Positions 28,309 to 35,460 of a DNA stretch of 56,383 nucleotides are shown here, in pieces. Each line of letters opens with the position of its first letter. The stretch's first letter is position 1. The stretch spans positions 1 through 56,383 of the forward strand of contig JAZUEK010000069.1 of the NCBI GenBank assembly GCA_045640165.1, given 5' to 3'. Position numbers and translations under genes: made by a program. Under the pieces are notes generated by a model. The model saw nothing but the letters and a program-made list of their open reading frames with translations. It had not been told where the DNA came from and searched no databases. Source of the stretch: RGIG426 sp045640165 (GTDB lineage Bacteria; Bacillota; Clostridia; Oscillospirales; Acutalibacteraceae).

Positions 28309-28862
28309 GAACAGAACTTCCGGAAAACGACCTGCGGTTTGACCGCGCGCTGTACGTACGGGAATTGCAAACCTACCTGCGCGTAATTGCCAAAGCGGAC
28401 GCACGCGTGCCGCTCGTCACGGTGGACGGCGTATTCGGAAAAGAAACCGAAGCCGCGGTAAAAGCCGCCCAAAGCTGCGCCCATCTTCCCGAAAACGGAC
28501 GAGTGGATTTTACAACCTGGAACGCCATCGTTCACGCCTGCCACGCCGCCGAAGCGCAGGTCGAAACCCCTCTTCCCTGCGCACCGTATACCCACCTAAC
28601 CGCGCCCGTGTGTACGGGCGAGTGTTCCCCTGTAATGCCGTTTGCCAAAGCGATGTTTAACGGCCTGCACGAGCAATTTTGTAATTTTGACGTCGAACCC
28701 GTCACCAACGAGATGACCGCCGTCACCGACCATAACGTCCGCGAGATACAGCGCATTTGCAGTTGCCCACAAACGGGCGTCTTGGACGAAACCACGTGGA
28801 ACGGACTTGCCACGGCATTCAATCTCTACGCGGTCGAACGCTCTCCTATCGCGGAGGAATAA
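28305..28862 (+). CDS. Protein with two peptidoglycan-binding domains
   Basis: A 185-residue protein with PG_binding_1 domains at about 10-75 (LQTYLRVIAKAD, then VDGVFGKETEAAVKAAQ) and about 115-175 (VREIQRICSCPQTGVLDETTWN). It overlaps the upstream gene by ATGA and ends 7 nt before the flippase. There is no catalytic domain, so it probably acts as a wall-targeting partner of the preceding protein. Confidence 0.75.
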   Translation: MRTELPENDLRFDRALYVRELQTYLRVIAKADARVPLVTVDGVFGKETEAAVKAAQSCAHLPENGRVDFTTWNAIVHACHAAEAQVETPLPCAPYTHLTAPVCTGECSPVMPFAKAMFNGLHEQFCNFDVEPVTNEMTAVTDHNVREIQRICSCPQTGVLDETTWNGLATAFNLYAVERSPIAEE

Positions 28863-28869
28863 CCGCCGT

Positions 28870-30375
28870 ATGAAAAAGCGTCTTTTTGTCAAGAACGCCG
28901 CGATTTTGTCCGCCACGTCACTGCTTCTCAAAACCGTCGGCATCTTTTTTCGCGTTTGGTTATCGGGCAAATTGGGCGCAGAGGGCATGGGCCTTTATCA
29001 ACTGCTGTTTTCGCTGTACGTTTTGGGTTCTACCCTCGCAACAAGCGGACTTTCCACCGCCGTTACGCGACTGGTCGCCGACGCGCTTGCCGAAAACGCA
29101 GGCAAACGCGTCTTCGGCGTTCTGCGGCGCGCCTTGCTGCTCTCCGTTTCGGTCGCCGGCGCTTCCACCCTGCTGTTTTATGCCGGTGCGCCCCTGCTCG
29201 GCAACGTATTCGTACGTGACGCACGCGCCGTCTCCGCCATCCGCGTGTTATCCCTCGGATTTCCGTTTATGGGCATCTCTGCCTGCCTGAAAGGCTACTT
29301 TTTGGCGCGGCGCAAAACGTTGCCGCCCTCGCTCGCCCAAATTTTTGAGCAACTGTCCCGTATCGGTATCATTGCGGCTCTCTTTTGGCGGTTTCGCGGC
29401 TGTTCCCTCGAAACCGCCTGCGCCGTCGTGATGGGCGGCGACGTGTTGTCCGAGGCACTGTCCTGCGGCTTTGTCGCCGCCTGCTACTACCGCGACAAGC
29501 GCGTGTTGCCGACCTCCGTTGCACCGCCGAAATCGCTCACCCGTCCGCTACTTTCCATCGCCGTGCCCATCACAGCCGGGCGGTATCTCGGCACCGCCTT
29601 GCGCACCGCCGAAAATCTGCTGGTGCCGTCCGCGCTCGCGGCGTTTGCCGCCGACCGCGCCGCAGGACTGTCGCAGTTCGGCACACTCAAGGGGATGGCG
29701 ATGCCGCTTCTCTTTTTTCCGGCATCGTTTCTCACCGCGTTTTCCACCCTGCTCATCCCCGAAATGTCCGAAGCGTTGGCGCTCGGGCAAACACTTCGCG
29801 TCAAGTACACCGTTCGCCGCACCCTCCACGTCACGTTAGTCGGCTCGCTTCTTTGCGGCGGCTTATTTTTCACCTGCGCCGCACCGCTCGGGCGGCTTCT
29901 TTATCACTCCGACGAGGTGGGCTTTTACCTGCGCATCCTCGCGCCGCTCGTGCCGGTCATGTACCTCGAAAGCGTGGTAGACGGCGTGCTGAAAGGCCTC
30001 AATCAGCAAATGCGCTCGCTTCTTTACAGCGTCGCCGATTCGGGATTGCGCATTGCGCTCATTTTGGTGCTCGTGCCGAAAACCGGCATGGGCGGCTTTT
30101 TGTTCGTGATGCTTTTAAGCAACTTTTTCACCTGCTTTCTCAACGTGCGCCGGCTGTGCGTCGTCTCCGACACCCACATTCGGTGGGGTAAATCGGTGCT
30201 GATACCGGCGCTTTGCGCCGGATGCGGCGCGGCGGCCTCGCTCGTGTGCACACGGTGGTTGCCGCCAAACGACCTCTTGCAAACTGCGTTGCGAGGCCTG
30301 CTTGCCACCGTCGTCACCGCCGCAGGGTTGTTTTTCACAAAATCCCTCACGCCGGAAGATTTGCATTTGCGATAA
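28870..30375 (+). CDS. SpoVB/MATE-like polysaccharide flippase
   Basis: A 501-residue membrane protein of the MOP superfamily with about 14 hydrophobic segments, starting MKKRLFVKNAAILSATSLLL, a typical SpoVB/YtgP-like beginning. GGAGG at 28854 supports the ATG at 28870. It is co-transcribed with the peptidoglycan-binding genes, which fits lipid-linked precursor export for spore cortex or wall. SpoVB versus another exporter of the family cannot be separated from sequence alone. Confidence 0.82.
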   Translation: MKKRLFVKNAAILSATSLLLKTVGIFFRVWLSGKLGAEGMGLYQLLFSLYVLGSTLATSGLSTAVTRLVADALAENAGKRVFGVLRRALLLSVSVAGASTLLFYAGAPLLGNVFVRDARAVSAIRVLSLGFPFMGISACLKGYFLARRKTLPPSLAQIFEQLSRIGIIAALFWRFRGCSLETACAVVMGGDVLSEALSCGFVAACYYRDKRVLPTSVAPPKSLTRPLLSIAVPITAGRYLGTALRTAENLLVPSALAAFAADRAAGLSQFGTLKGMAMPLLFFPASFLTAFSTLLIPEMSEALALGQTLRVKYTVRRTLHVTLVGSLLCGGLFFTCAAPLGRLLYHSDEVGFYLRILAPLVPVMYLESVVDGVLKGLNQQMRSLLYSVADSGLRIALILVLVPKTGMGGFLFVMLLSNFFTCFLNVRRLCVVSDTHIRWGKSVLIPALCAGCGAAASLVCTRWLPPNDLLQTALRGLLATVVTAAGLFFTKSLTPEDLHLR

Positions 30376-30419
30376 CCCCGTGGCGTGTGTGGAATTTAGA
30401 TGAAACCCACGGCGTGTAT

Positions 30420-30495
30420 GTAGGGCAAGGCCTTGGTCTTGCCGCTGTCAGTCGGTGCGATATTCTAAAACGGCAGGAGCAAGCCCCTGCCCTAC
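30420..30495. repeat. 76-bp dispersed intergenic palindrome, copy 1
   Basis: It starts GTAGGGCA and ends TGCCCTAC, with CCTTGGTC, TTCTAAAACGGCAGGAGC and AAGCCCCTG inside. The same 76-bp element lies at 34480-34555. A degenerate relative follows at about 30510-30555, and a fragment (GGGGGCGCCGCCCCTAC) occurs near 24940. The rest of 30376-30935 shows no credible gene. It is a REP or MITE-like family. Confidence 0.8.
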
Positions 30496-30880
30496 AAAAC
30501 CGTCACCGGTCGGTGCGGAATTCTAACACGGACCGTCGAGGTCGCCGGTCCCTACACCGCGTTTGTGCGCTGAAATCAGTCGGTGCAAAACCGCAAAAAA
30601 CGCCCAACGCGCCAAGTGCCACCAACCAATCACGCTTCGCGTTCTTGGGGTGGCACTAAACTTTCTCGTAACCGAATTTTTAGACAGACGACAGACGGTT
30701 GCTCGTTCACAGTCTTTGGAATAGTGGAGTCCGTATAGTATTTGACAGTATACTGCGCACCGGGCACAGGTTGGCTACTCGTAATTCATAGTTCCTATTT
30801 CTAAAAACCCACACCGTACAAGCGATTTTCACCGCATACGGCGTTCCATCACTTGCAGAAAGATGAAAGCCGAATATTAG

Positions 30881-30921
30881 ACAAAAAAGAACTGACAGAG
30901 AGTCGCAAAGCTCTCTGTCAG
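30881..30921 (-). terminator. Terminator of the dockerin gene at 30936
   Basis: CTGACAGAGAG pairs with CTCTCTGTCAG, followed on the minus strand by TTCTTTTTTGT. Confidence 0.9.
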
Positions 30922-30935
30922 ACAATGTGTAATAT

Positions 30936-31679
30936 TTATTTGGTAGCGCCACAAGAACACTGATACCCGGTAACAACCTTTTCGTAGTGGCCCACTTCAT
31001 CGTAATGATAAACATTGGTAAAAGGGACCTTTACGGCTTTACTGTACCAGCCCCCAGCACCTTCGTCACCAGCAAGCATATGGGCTTCCACATGTTTAAC
31101 AAGCTGTTCGTTTGTGTATCCGGCGGCGGTGAAATCCAATCCACAGGCCGAACAAAAAGTGTGAGACTTGTTGATATACTCGACAACCTCTTCGTCGTAA
31201 GCTTCTTTATCCACGACCCATTTTTGGGTGGTGATGGGAATCCATTTGTGAACATGCTGCGTGGCTTTTGCCGTAGTTTTGGTCGTTGCTTTCGTCGCCG
31301 CCTTCGTAGTAACTTTTGCGGTGGCTTTCGTCGTGGTTTTGGTCGTTGTTTTCGTGGGGAGCGGCTTCGTGGGGATAGCCACAAAACAATTGCCCTCAAG
31401 AACCGCCATACCGGCGATATATTTGCGGACAAGCAGCACGTCTTTCATATTAACGGCATCGTCCGCATTCACGTCCGAATTCCGAAGATTGCACGAAACA
31501 TCCAATCCGCCGAGATATTTGCGCATAACGAGCACGTCTTTCATATTGACCACGCCGTCGTCGTTCGTATCGCCGTAGACGGCCGAGGCCGCTTGCGTTT
31601 CCGTCGGCTCGGCAAACGCAGCGGTGCTCATAGCCAAAGCAAGCGCAAAACTGAGTAAAACAGCAAGCAATTTTTTCAC
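30936..31679 (-). CDS. Secreted protein with N-terminal dockerin and C-terminal Cys/His-rich domain
   Basis: A 247-residue protein that starts at GTG 31679 (GGGGAT upstream; the protein then reads as a signal peptide, KKLLAVLLSFALALA). A dockerin-like pair lies at about 28-95 (DTNDDGVVNMKD and DVNADDAVNMKD), followed by a Lys/Thr-rich linker (KTTTKTTTKATAK) and a C-terminal domain with FCSACG, then KHVEAH and CSCGATK, a possible zinc-binding fold seen in gut Firmicutes surface proteins. The dockerin sits at the N-terminus, unlike the 17-25 kb proteins. It lies 13 nt downstream of prfB. Confidence 0.75.
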   Translation of the reverse strand: MKKLLAVLLSFALALAMSTAAFAEPTETQAASAVYGDTNDDGVVNMKDVLVMRKYLGGLDVSCNLRNSDVNADDAVNMKDVLLVRKYIAGMAVLEGNCFVAIPTKPLPTKTTTKTTTKATAKVTTKAATKATTKTTAKATQHVHKWIPITTQKWVVDKEAYDEEVVEYINKSHTFCSACGLDFTAAGYTNEQLVKHVEAHMLAGDEGAGGWYSKAVKVPFTNVYHYDEVGHYEKVVTGYQCSCGATK

Positions 31680-31692
31680 GAAAGCATCCCCT

Positions 31693-32826
31693 TTACTCCA
31701 CGTCGCCGCCAACGTCCGCCGCGCCGGACGCTTTGTGTTTGAGATACGCGTTGATAAACCCGTCCAAACCGCCGTCCATCACCGCGGAGATGTTGCCGGT
31801 CTCAAAACCGGTGCGGTGGTCTTTCACCATCGTGTACGGCATAAAAACGTAGGAGCGAATCTGGCTGCCCCACGCAATCTGCGCCTGCGCGCCCTTAATA
31901 TCCTCGATTTTGTCGAGGTGTTCACGCTCTTTGATTTCAACGAGCTTGGAACGCAACATACACATCGCCGTGTCGCGGTTTTGGTACTGACTGCGCTCGG
32001 TCTGGCAGGCGACCACAATACCGGTCGGAATGTGGGTCAACCGCACGGCAGACGAGGTTTTGTTAACCTTCTGGCCGCCGGCGCCGGAACTGCGGTACAC
32101 ATCCATCTTGATGTCCTCGGGGCGGATGTCCACCTCGACGGAATCGTCGATTTCCGGCATCACCTCCACCGCCGAGAACGAGGTATGGCGGCGGCCGGAC
32201 GCGTCAAACGGCGGCACGCGCACAAGGCGGTGCACGCCGGATTCACTTTTTAAGTAGCCGTAAGCATTTTCGCCCTCCACCATGATGGACGCGCTCTTGA
32301 TACCGGCTTCATCGCCGTCAAGATAGTCGAGGATGCGATAGTTGAAGCCGCGCGTCTCCGCCCAGTGGGTATACATACGGTAGAGCATCTCCGCCCAGTC
32401 CTGCGCCTCGGTGCCGCCGGCGCCGGCGTGGAACGTGACGATGGCGTTTTTCGCATCGTATTCACCGGTGAGGAGCGTAGCGAGGCGTTGCGCCTCGATG
32501 CCCTCTTCCACTTCTTTCACGCCTTCTTCGCATTCTTCGAGGAGCGTTTCGTCCTCTTCCTCGTTGGCGAGCTCGATAAGCGCAAGCGTATCCTCATGAC
32601 GGGCAACGAGCTTTTCGTAGCCCTCCATTTTGTCTTTCAACTGTGCGGTGCGCTGGGTCACCTTTTGGGCGTTATCCATATCGTCCCAAAATCCGGGGGC
32701 GGCGGCGCGCTGTTCCAGCTCCGCCACTTCGCGCTTGCTTTGGGCAATGCCTAAGGCGTTTTCCAAATCCTCCAAAGCCGGGCGCAAGCCCTCTAATTTC
32801 AGGCGCAATTCGTCGTATTGTAACAT
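31693..32826 (-). CDS. prfB: Peptide chain release factor 2
   Basis: A 377-residue RF2 with an N-terminal helical domain (APGFWDD), GGQ motif (SSGAGGQKVNK) and codon-recognition region RRHTSF. The ATG at 32826 has AAGGAG about 9 nt upstream, better than the GTG three codons before it. The N-terminus is complete in one frame, so the programmed UGA frameshift used by many bacteria is absent. At residues 205-207 it reads PPF instead of the RF2 anticodon-like tripeptide SPF. It recognises UGA and UAA stops. Confidence 0.95.
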   Translation of the reverse strand: MLQYDELRLKLEGLRPALEDLENALGIAQSKREVAELEQRAAAPGFWDDMDNAQKVTQRTAQLKDKMEGYEKLVARHEDTLALIELANEEEDETLLEECEEGVKEVEEGIEAQRLATLLTGEYDAKNAIVTFHAGAGGTEAQDWAEMLYRMYTHWAETRGFNYRILDYLDGDEAGIKSASIMVEGENAYGYLKSESGVHRLVRVPPFDASGRRHTSFSAVEVMPEIDDSVEVDIRPEDIKMDVYRSSGAGGQKVNKTSSAVRLTHIPTGIVVACQTERSQYQNRDTAMCMLRSKLVEIKEREHLDKIEDIKGAQAQIAWGSQIRSYVFMPYTMVKDHRTGFETGNISAVMDGGLDGFINAYLKHKASGAADVGGDVE

Positions 32827-32859
32827 CGTGTACAACTCCTTGTTTTTTCTCCAATCGTC

Positions 32860-32888
32860 ATTATATCGGACTTTGCGCCGTTTGTAAA
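32860..32888 (-). promoter_or_regulatory. Promoter of prfB
   Basis: On the minus strand TTTACA (32888-32883) and TATAAT (32865-32860) have 17-nt spacing. The rest of 32889-33086 shows nothing recognisable. Confidence 0.75.
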
Positions 32889-33086
32889 GGAAAATATTTT
32901 TTATTTTGTAAAGGAAACACCAAAAAATCCGATGTGCTCAGATTGTGCAGGAATTTTTTCGTCAGATAAAGCAAAAAGCGCAGGGAATACTTTGTGTCTT
33001 GCCGAGCATTTTTGCAAAATATGACGGAAAAAGAGCGCACAAGATGGGCGCAGGAGAATTTTTTGGGGGTTTCCCGAAAATAATGC

Positions 33087-33115
33087 TTGACGGCGCGCAA
33101 ATTAGTTGGTATAAT
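33087..33115 (+). promoter_or_regulatory. Promoter of rpsF-ssb-rpsR
   Basis: TTGACG (33087-33092) and TATAAT (33110-33115) have 17-nt spacing. The leader of about 80 nt could hold ribosomal-protein autoregulation, but no structure is assigned. Confidence 0.75.
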
Positions 33116-33201
33116 AACTGTTGCCTTTGCGCTTGCAAAGAGTTTTATCCTTGCTCCGTTCTTGTGAAACGGGGCCAACTGACCACAAGGAGGTGTCAAC
33201 T

Positions 33202-33600
33202 ATGCCCACAGTTAAAGCTACGTACGAAGCGGTGTTCATCTTCTCCACGGCTCTCGCGGAGGAAGGCATCGCGGCGATCAAATCGAAATTCGAACAACTG
33301 ATCGCGGACAACGCGGAATTAGGCAAAGTCGACGAATGGGGTACCCGTCGTCTGGCTTACCCGATTCAGGACGAAACCGACGGTTTCTACGTCCTTTACA
33401 ACTTCGTGTCCGGTCCGGAATTCCCGGCGGAACTCGAGCGCGTTGCCAAAATTACCGACGGTGTGTTGCGTGACATGATCATCCGCAAAGATGAGAAAGC
33501 CATCGCCGCCGAAGCTGCTGCCGAAGCCGCCAAAGCGGCGAAAGCGGCCGAGAAAGCGGCTGCCGAAGAGGCTGCTGCCGAAAAATCCGAGGAGGAATAA
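33202..33600 (+). CDS. rpsF: 30S ribosomal protein S6
   Basis: A 132-residue S6 (YEAVFIFSTALAEEG, then RRLAYPIQDETDGFYVLYNF) with an Ala/Glu/Lys-rich C-terminal tail of about 35 residues beyond the core of about 95. The ATG at 33202 follows AAGGAGGTG. It is the first gene of the usual rpsF-ssb-rpsR operon. Confidence 0.96.
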   Translation: MPTVKATYEAVFIFSTALAEEGIAAIKSKFEQLIADNAELGKVDEWGTRRLAYPIQDETDGFYVLYNFVSGPEFPAELERVAKITDGVLRDMIIRKDEKAIAAEAAAEAAKAAKAAEKAAAEEAAAEKSEEE

Positions 33601-33605
33601 GCGCA

Positions 33606-34052
33606 ATGAACGTTATCTGTCTTATGGGTCGCCTTACCGCTGACCCCGAACTGCGCCACACCTCGAACCAAATCGCAGTCACCAGTTTCACCGTCGCGGT
33701 CGATCGCCGCTTTGTGTCTCAAGGACAAGAGCGCCAGACCGACTTCATCAACTGCGTCGCGTGGCGCCAGACTGCCGAATTCATCACTCGCTATTTCCAT
33801 AAGGGCAACCGCATCGCCGTCAACGGCTCGTTGCAGGCGCGCCCCTTCACCGACAAAGACGGCAACAAACGCACTTCTTACGAAGTGGTTGTGGACAATG
33901 CCTACTTCTGCGAATCCAAAAACGGCGGCGGTAACTCCGTCCCCGGCGGCGAATCGCAGGTTCCCACTTGGAACGAGCCGTCCACCGCGTTTTCTACCGC
34001 TTCCGCCGGTGACTTTGAGGAAATCGCCGGAGACGATGACCTTCCGTTCTGA
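33606..34052 (+). CDS. ssb: Single-stranded DNA-binding protein
   Basis: A 148-residue SSB with the OB fold (NVICLMGRLTADPELRHT), a Gly/Ser-poor linker and the protein-interaction tip DDDLPF. It lies between rpsF and rpsR as in most Firmicutes. It coats ssDNA in replication and repair. Confidence 0.96.
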   Translation: MNVICLMGRLTADPELRHTSNQIAVTSFTVAVDRRFVSQGQERQTDFINCVAWRQTAEFITRYFHKGNRIAVNGSLQARPFTDKDGNKRTSYEVVVDNAYFCESKNGGGNSVPGGESQVPTWNEPSTAFSTASAGDFEEIAGDDDLPF

Positions 34053-34096
34053 TTTCTTGTCAGAATTTCCTATTTTTGTGTAAAGGAGGCTTTCCA

Positions 34097-34354
34097 ATGG
34101 CCGAACATGAAAGAAGCGAACGCCCGATGCGCGCCGGTGTGCGCAAGGGTCGCCGCAAGGTCTGCACCTTCTGCATGGATAAAGTCCAGACCATCGACTA
34201 CAAAGACGTGGCTCGTCTGCGCCGTCACCTCTCTGAGCGCGGCAAAATCCTGCCCCGTCGTGTGACCGGCACCTGCGCCCGTCACCAACGCGAACTGACT
34301 GTCGCCATCAAACGCGCCCGTCAGATTGCTCTTCTCCCCTACGTGGCGGAGTAA
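34097..34354 (+). CDS. rpsR: 30S ribosomal protein S18
   Basis: An 85-residue S18 (YKDVARLRRHLSERGKILPRR). It keeps Cys residues (VCTFC and GTC), typical of the zinc-binding C+ form. The ATG at 34097 follows AAAGGAGG. The gene for L9, often linked to this operon elsewhere, is not here. Confidence 0.95.
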   Translation: MAEHERSERPMRAGVRKGRRKVCTFCMDKVQTIDYKDVARLRRHLSERGKILPRRVTGTCARHQRELTVAIKRARQIALLPYVAE

Positions 34355-34364
34355 GTTCATCATC

Positions 34365-34396
34365 AAAAGCCCTGCCGAACGGCAGGGCTTTTCTTA
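34365..34396 (+). terminator. Terminator of rpsF-ssb-rpsR
   Basis: AAAAGCCCTGCC pairs with GGCAGGGCTTTT around GAAC. Confidence 0.92.
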
Positions 34397-34422
34397 TTTT
34401 ATCCAAAATTTCGCAAAAACAC

Positions 34423-34450
34423 TTGTCGCACTTACAAATTGTGGTATAAT
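34423..34450 (+). promoter_or_regulatory. Promoter of nrdG
   Basis: TTGTCG (34423-34428) and TATAAT (34445-34450) have 16-nt spacing. The transcript would include the 76-bp palindrome at 34480. Confidence 0.6.
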
Positions 34451-34479
34451 ATAGGAAAGCACAAAACTTAAATGCTTTT

Positions 34480-34555
34480 GTAGGGCAGGGCCTTGGTCCT
34501 GCCGCCATTGGTCAGTGCGAAATTCTAAAACGGCAGGAGCAAGCCCCTGCCCTAC
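34480..34555. repeat. 76-bp dispersed intergenic palindrome, copy 2
   Basis: Same length and ends as 30420-30495, with scattered mismatches. It lies in the nrdG leader. Confidence 0.8.
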
Positions 34556-34651
34556 GCAATCATTTGGATTTTGCATGTAGGGCCGAGAATGGGTTCCCTC
34601 AATCTTGATTTTTCTTATATACTTACCTACTTTATAGAAAGGTGGATGTCT

Positions 34652-35347
34652 ATGCGCCTCGGCGGAGTACAAAAACTAACCCTGCTCGACTTTCCCGAGC
34701 ACGTTGCCTGCACCGTGTTTACCCTCGGGTGCAATTTGCGTTGCCCGTTTTGCCATAACGCCTCGCTCGTCGTGCCGGAACGCGCTCTCCCCGACGAAAT
34801 GCCGGAGGAGGCGTTCTTTGCATTTCTCGAAAGCCGCAAAAAAGTGCTGGACGGCGTGGCTATCACCGGCGGCGAGCCGCTGATTCAACCCGACATCGTG
34901 GAATTTATCCGCAAAATCCGCAACTTGGGCTTTGCCGTAAAACTGGACACCAACGGCACACTCCCCCACGTGCTCAAAACCATTTTGGACGAGCATTTAG
35001 TGGACTACGTCGCGATGGATATTAAAAACTCCCCGGCGCGCTATGCCGAAACGGTGGGCGTGCCCGGCTTTGATGTGAAAAAAATCGAAGAATCGCTCGC
35101 GCTATTGCGCGCATCCGGCGTTCCGTTCGAGTTGCGCACCACTGTCGTCGCCGAACTGCACGACGATACCTCCATACAAGATATGGGGGCATGGATCGCC
35201 GGCGACCAAAAATATTTTTTACAGTCGTTTACCGATTCCGGCGATATCTTGGGGTCGGGTTTTTCCGCCCACACCCCTGCGAAAATGCGCGAATTTCAAG
35301 GCTTTTTGACACCTTTTGTCCCAAAAACGACCCTGCGCGGCATCTAA
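34652..35347 (+). CDS. nrdG: Anaerobic ribonucleotide reductase activating protein (radical SAM)
   Basis: A 231-residue radical-SAM enzyme with the CX3CX2C cluster motif in CNLRCPFCHN (Cys27, 31, 34) and the GGEPL motif. It makes the glycyl radical on NrdD using SAM. The ATG at 34652 is favoured over 34646 because AAAGGTGG directly abuts the earlier one. At about 230 residues it is longer than the E. coli enzyme and matches the NrdG2-like group. It precedes nrdD with a separate promoter between them. Confidence 0.9.
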   Translation: MRLGGVQKLTLLDFPEHVACTVFTLGCNLRCPFCHNASLVVPERALPDEMPEEAFFAFLESRKKVLDGVAITGGEPLIQPDIVEFIRKIRNLGFAVKLDTNGTLPHVLKTILDEHLVDYVAMDIKNSPARYAETVGVPGFDVKKIEESLALLRASGVPFELRTTVVAELHDDTSIQDMGAWIAGDQKYFLQSFTDSGDILGSGFSAHTPAKMREFQGFLTPFVPKTTLRGI

Positions 35348-35388
35348 AAAAATTCCCAAAAAATCACAATATATTGGAAAAATCGTTC

Positions 35389-35417
35389 TTGACAGCCCCT
35401 AAATCTTGTGGTATGAT
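35389..35417 (+). promoter_or_regulatory. Promoter of nrdD
   Basis: TTGACA (35389-35394) and TATGAT (35412-35417) have 17-nt spacing. The -10 box forms part of the left arm of the inverted repeat at 35405-35445. Confidence 0.8.
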
Positions 35418-35445
35418 AGACTCGTTGTGAAAATCATACCACAAG
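35405..35445. promoter_or_regulatory. Perfect 13-bp inverted repeat over the nrdD start region (candidate operator)
   Basis: CTTGTGGTATGAT (35405-35417) and ATCATACCACAAG (35433-35445) are perfect complements with a 15-nt spacer. The left arm covers the -10 box and the right arm touches the ribosome binding site. The left arm is not transcribed, so a protein operator is more likely than an RNA hairpin. It does not look like the NrdR box. Confidence 0.5.
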
Positions 35446-35460
35446 AAAGGGGTTCTTTTT

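Noticed and set aside
31693..32826. Programmed +1 frameshift in prfB
   Set aside because: The complete N-terminal RF2 sequence is in one frame, with no internal TGA near codon 25.
35405..35445. nrdD inverted repeat as an NrdR box pair
   Set aside because: The sequence does not resemble the AT-rich NrdR consensus and consists of one interrupted palindrome.
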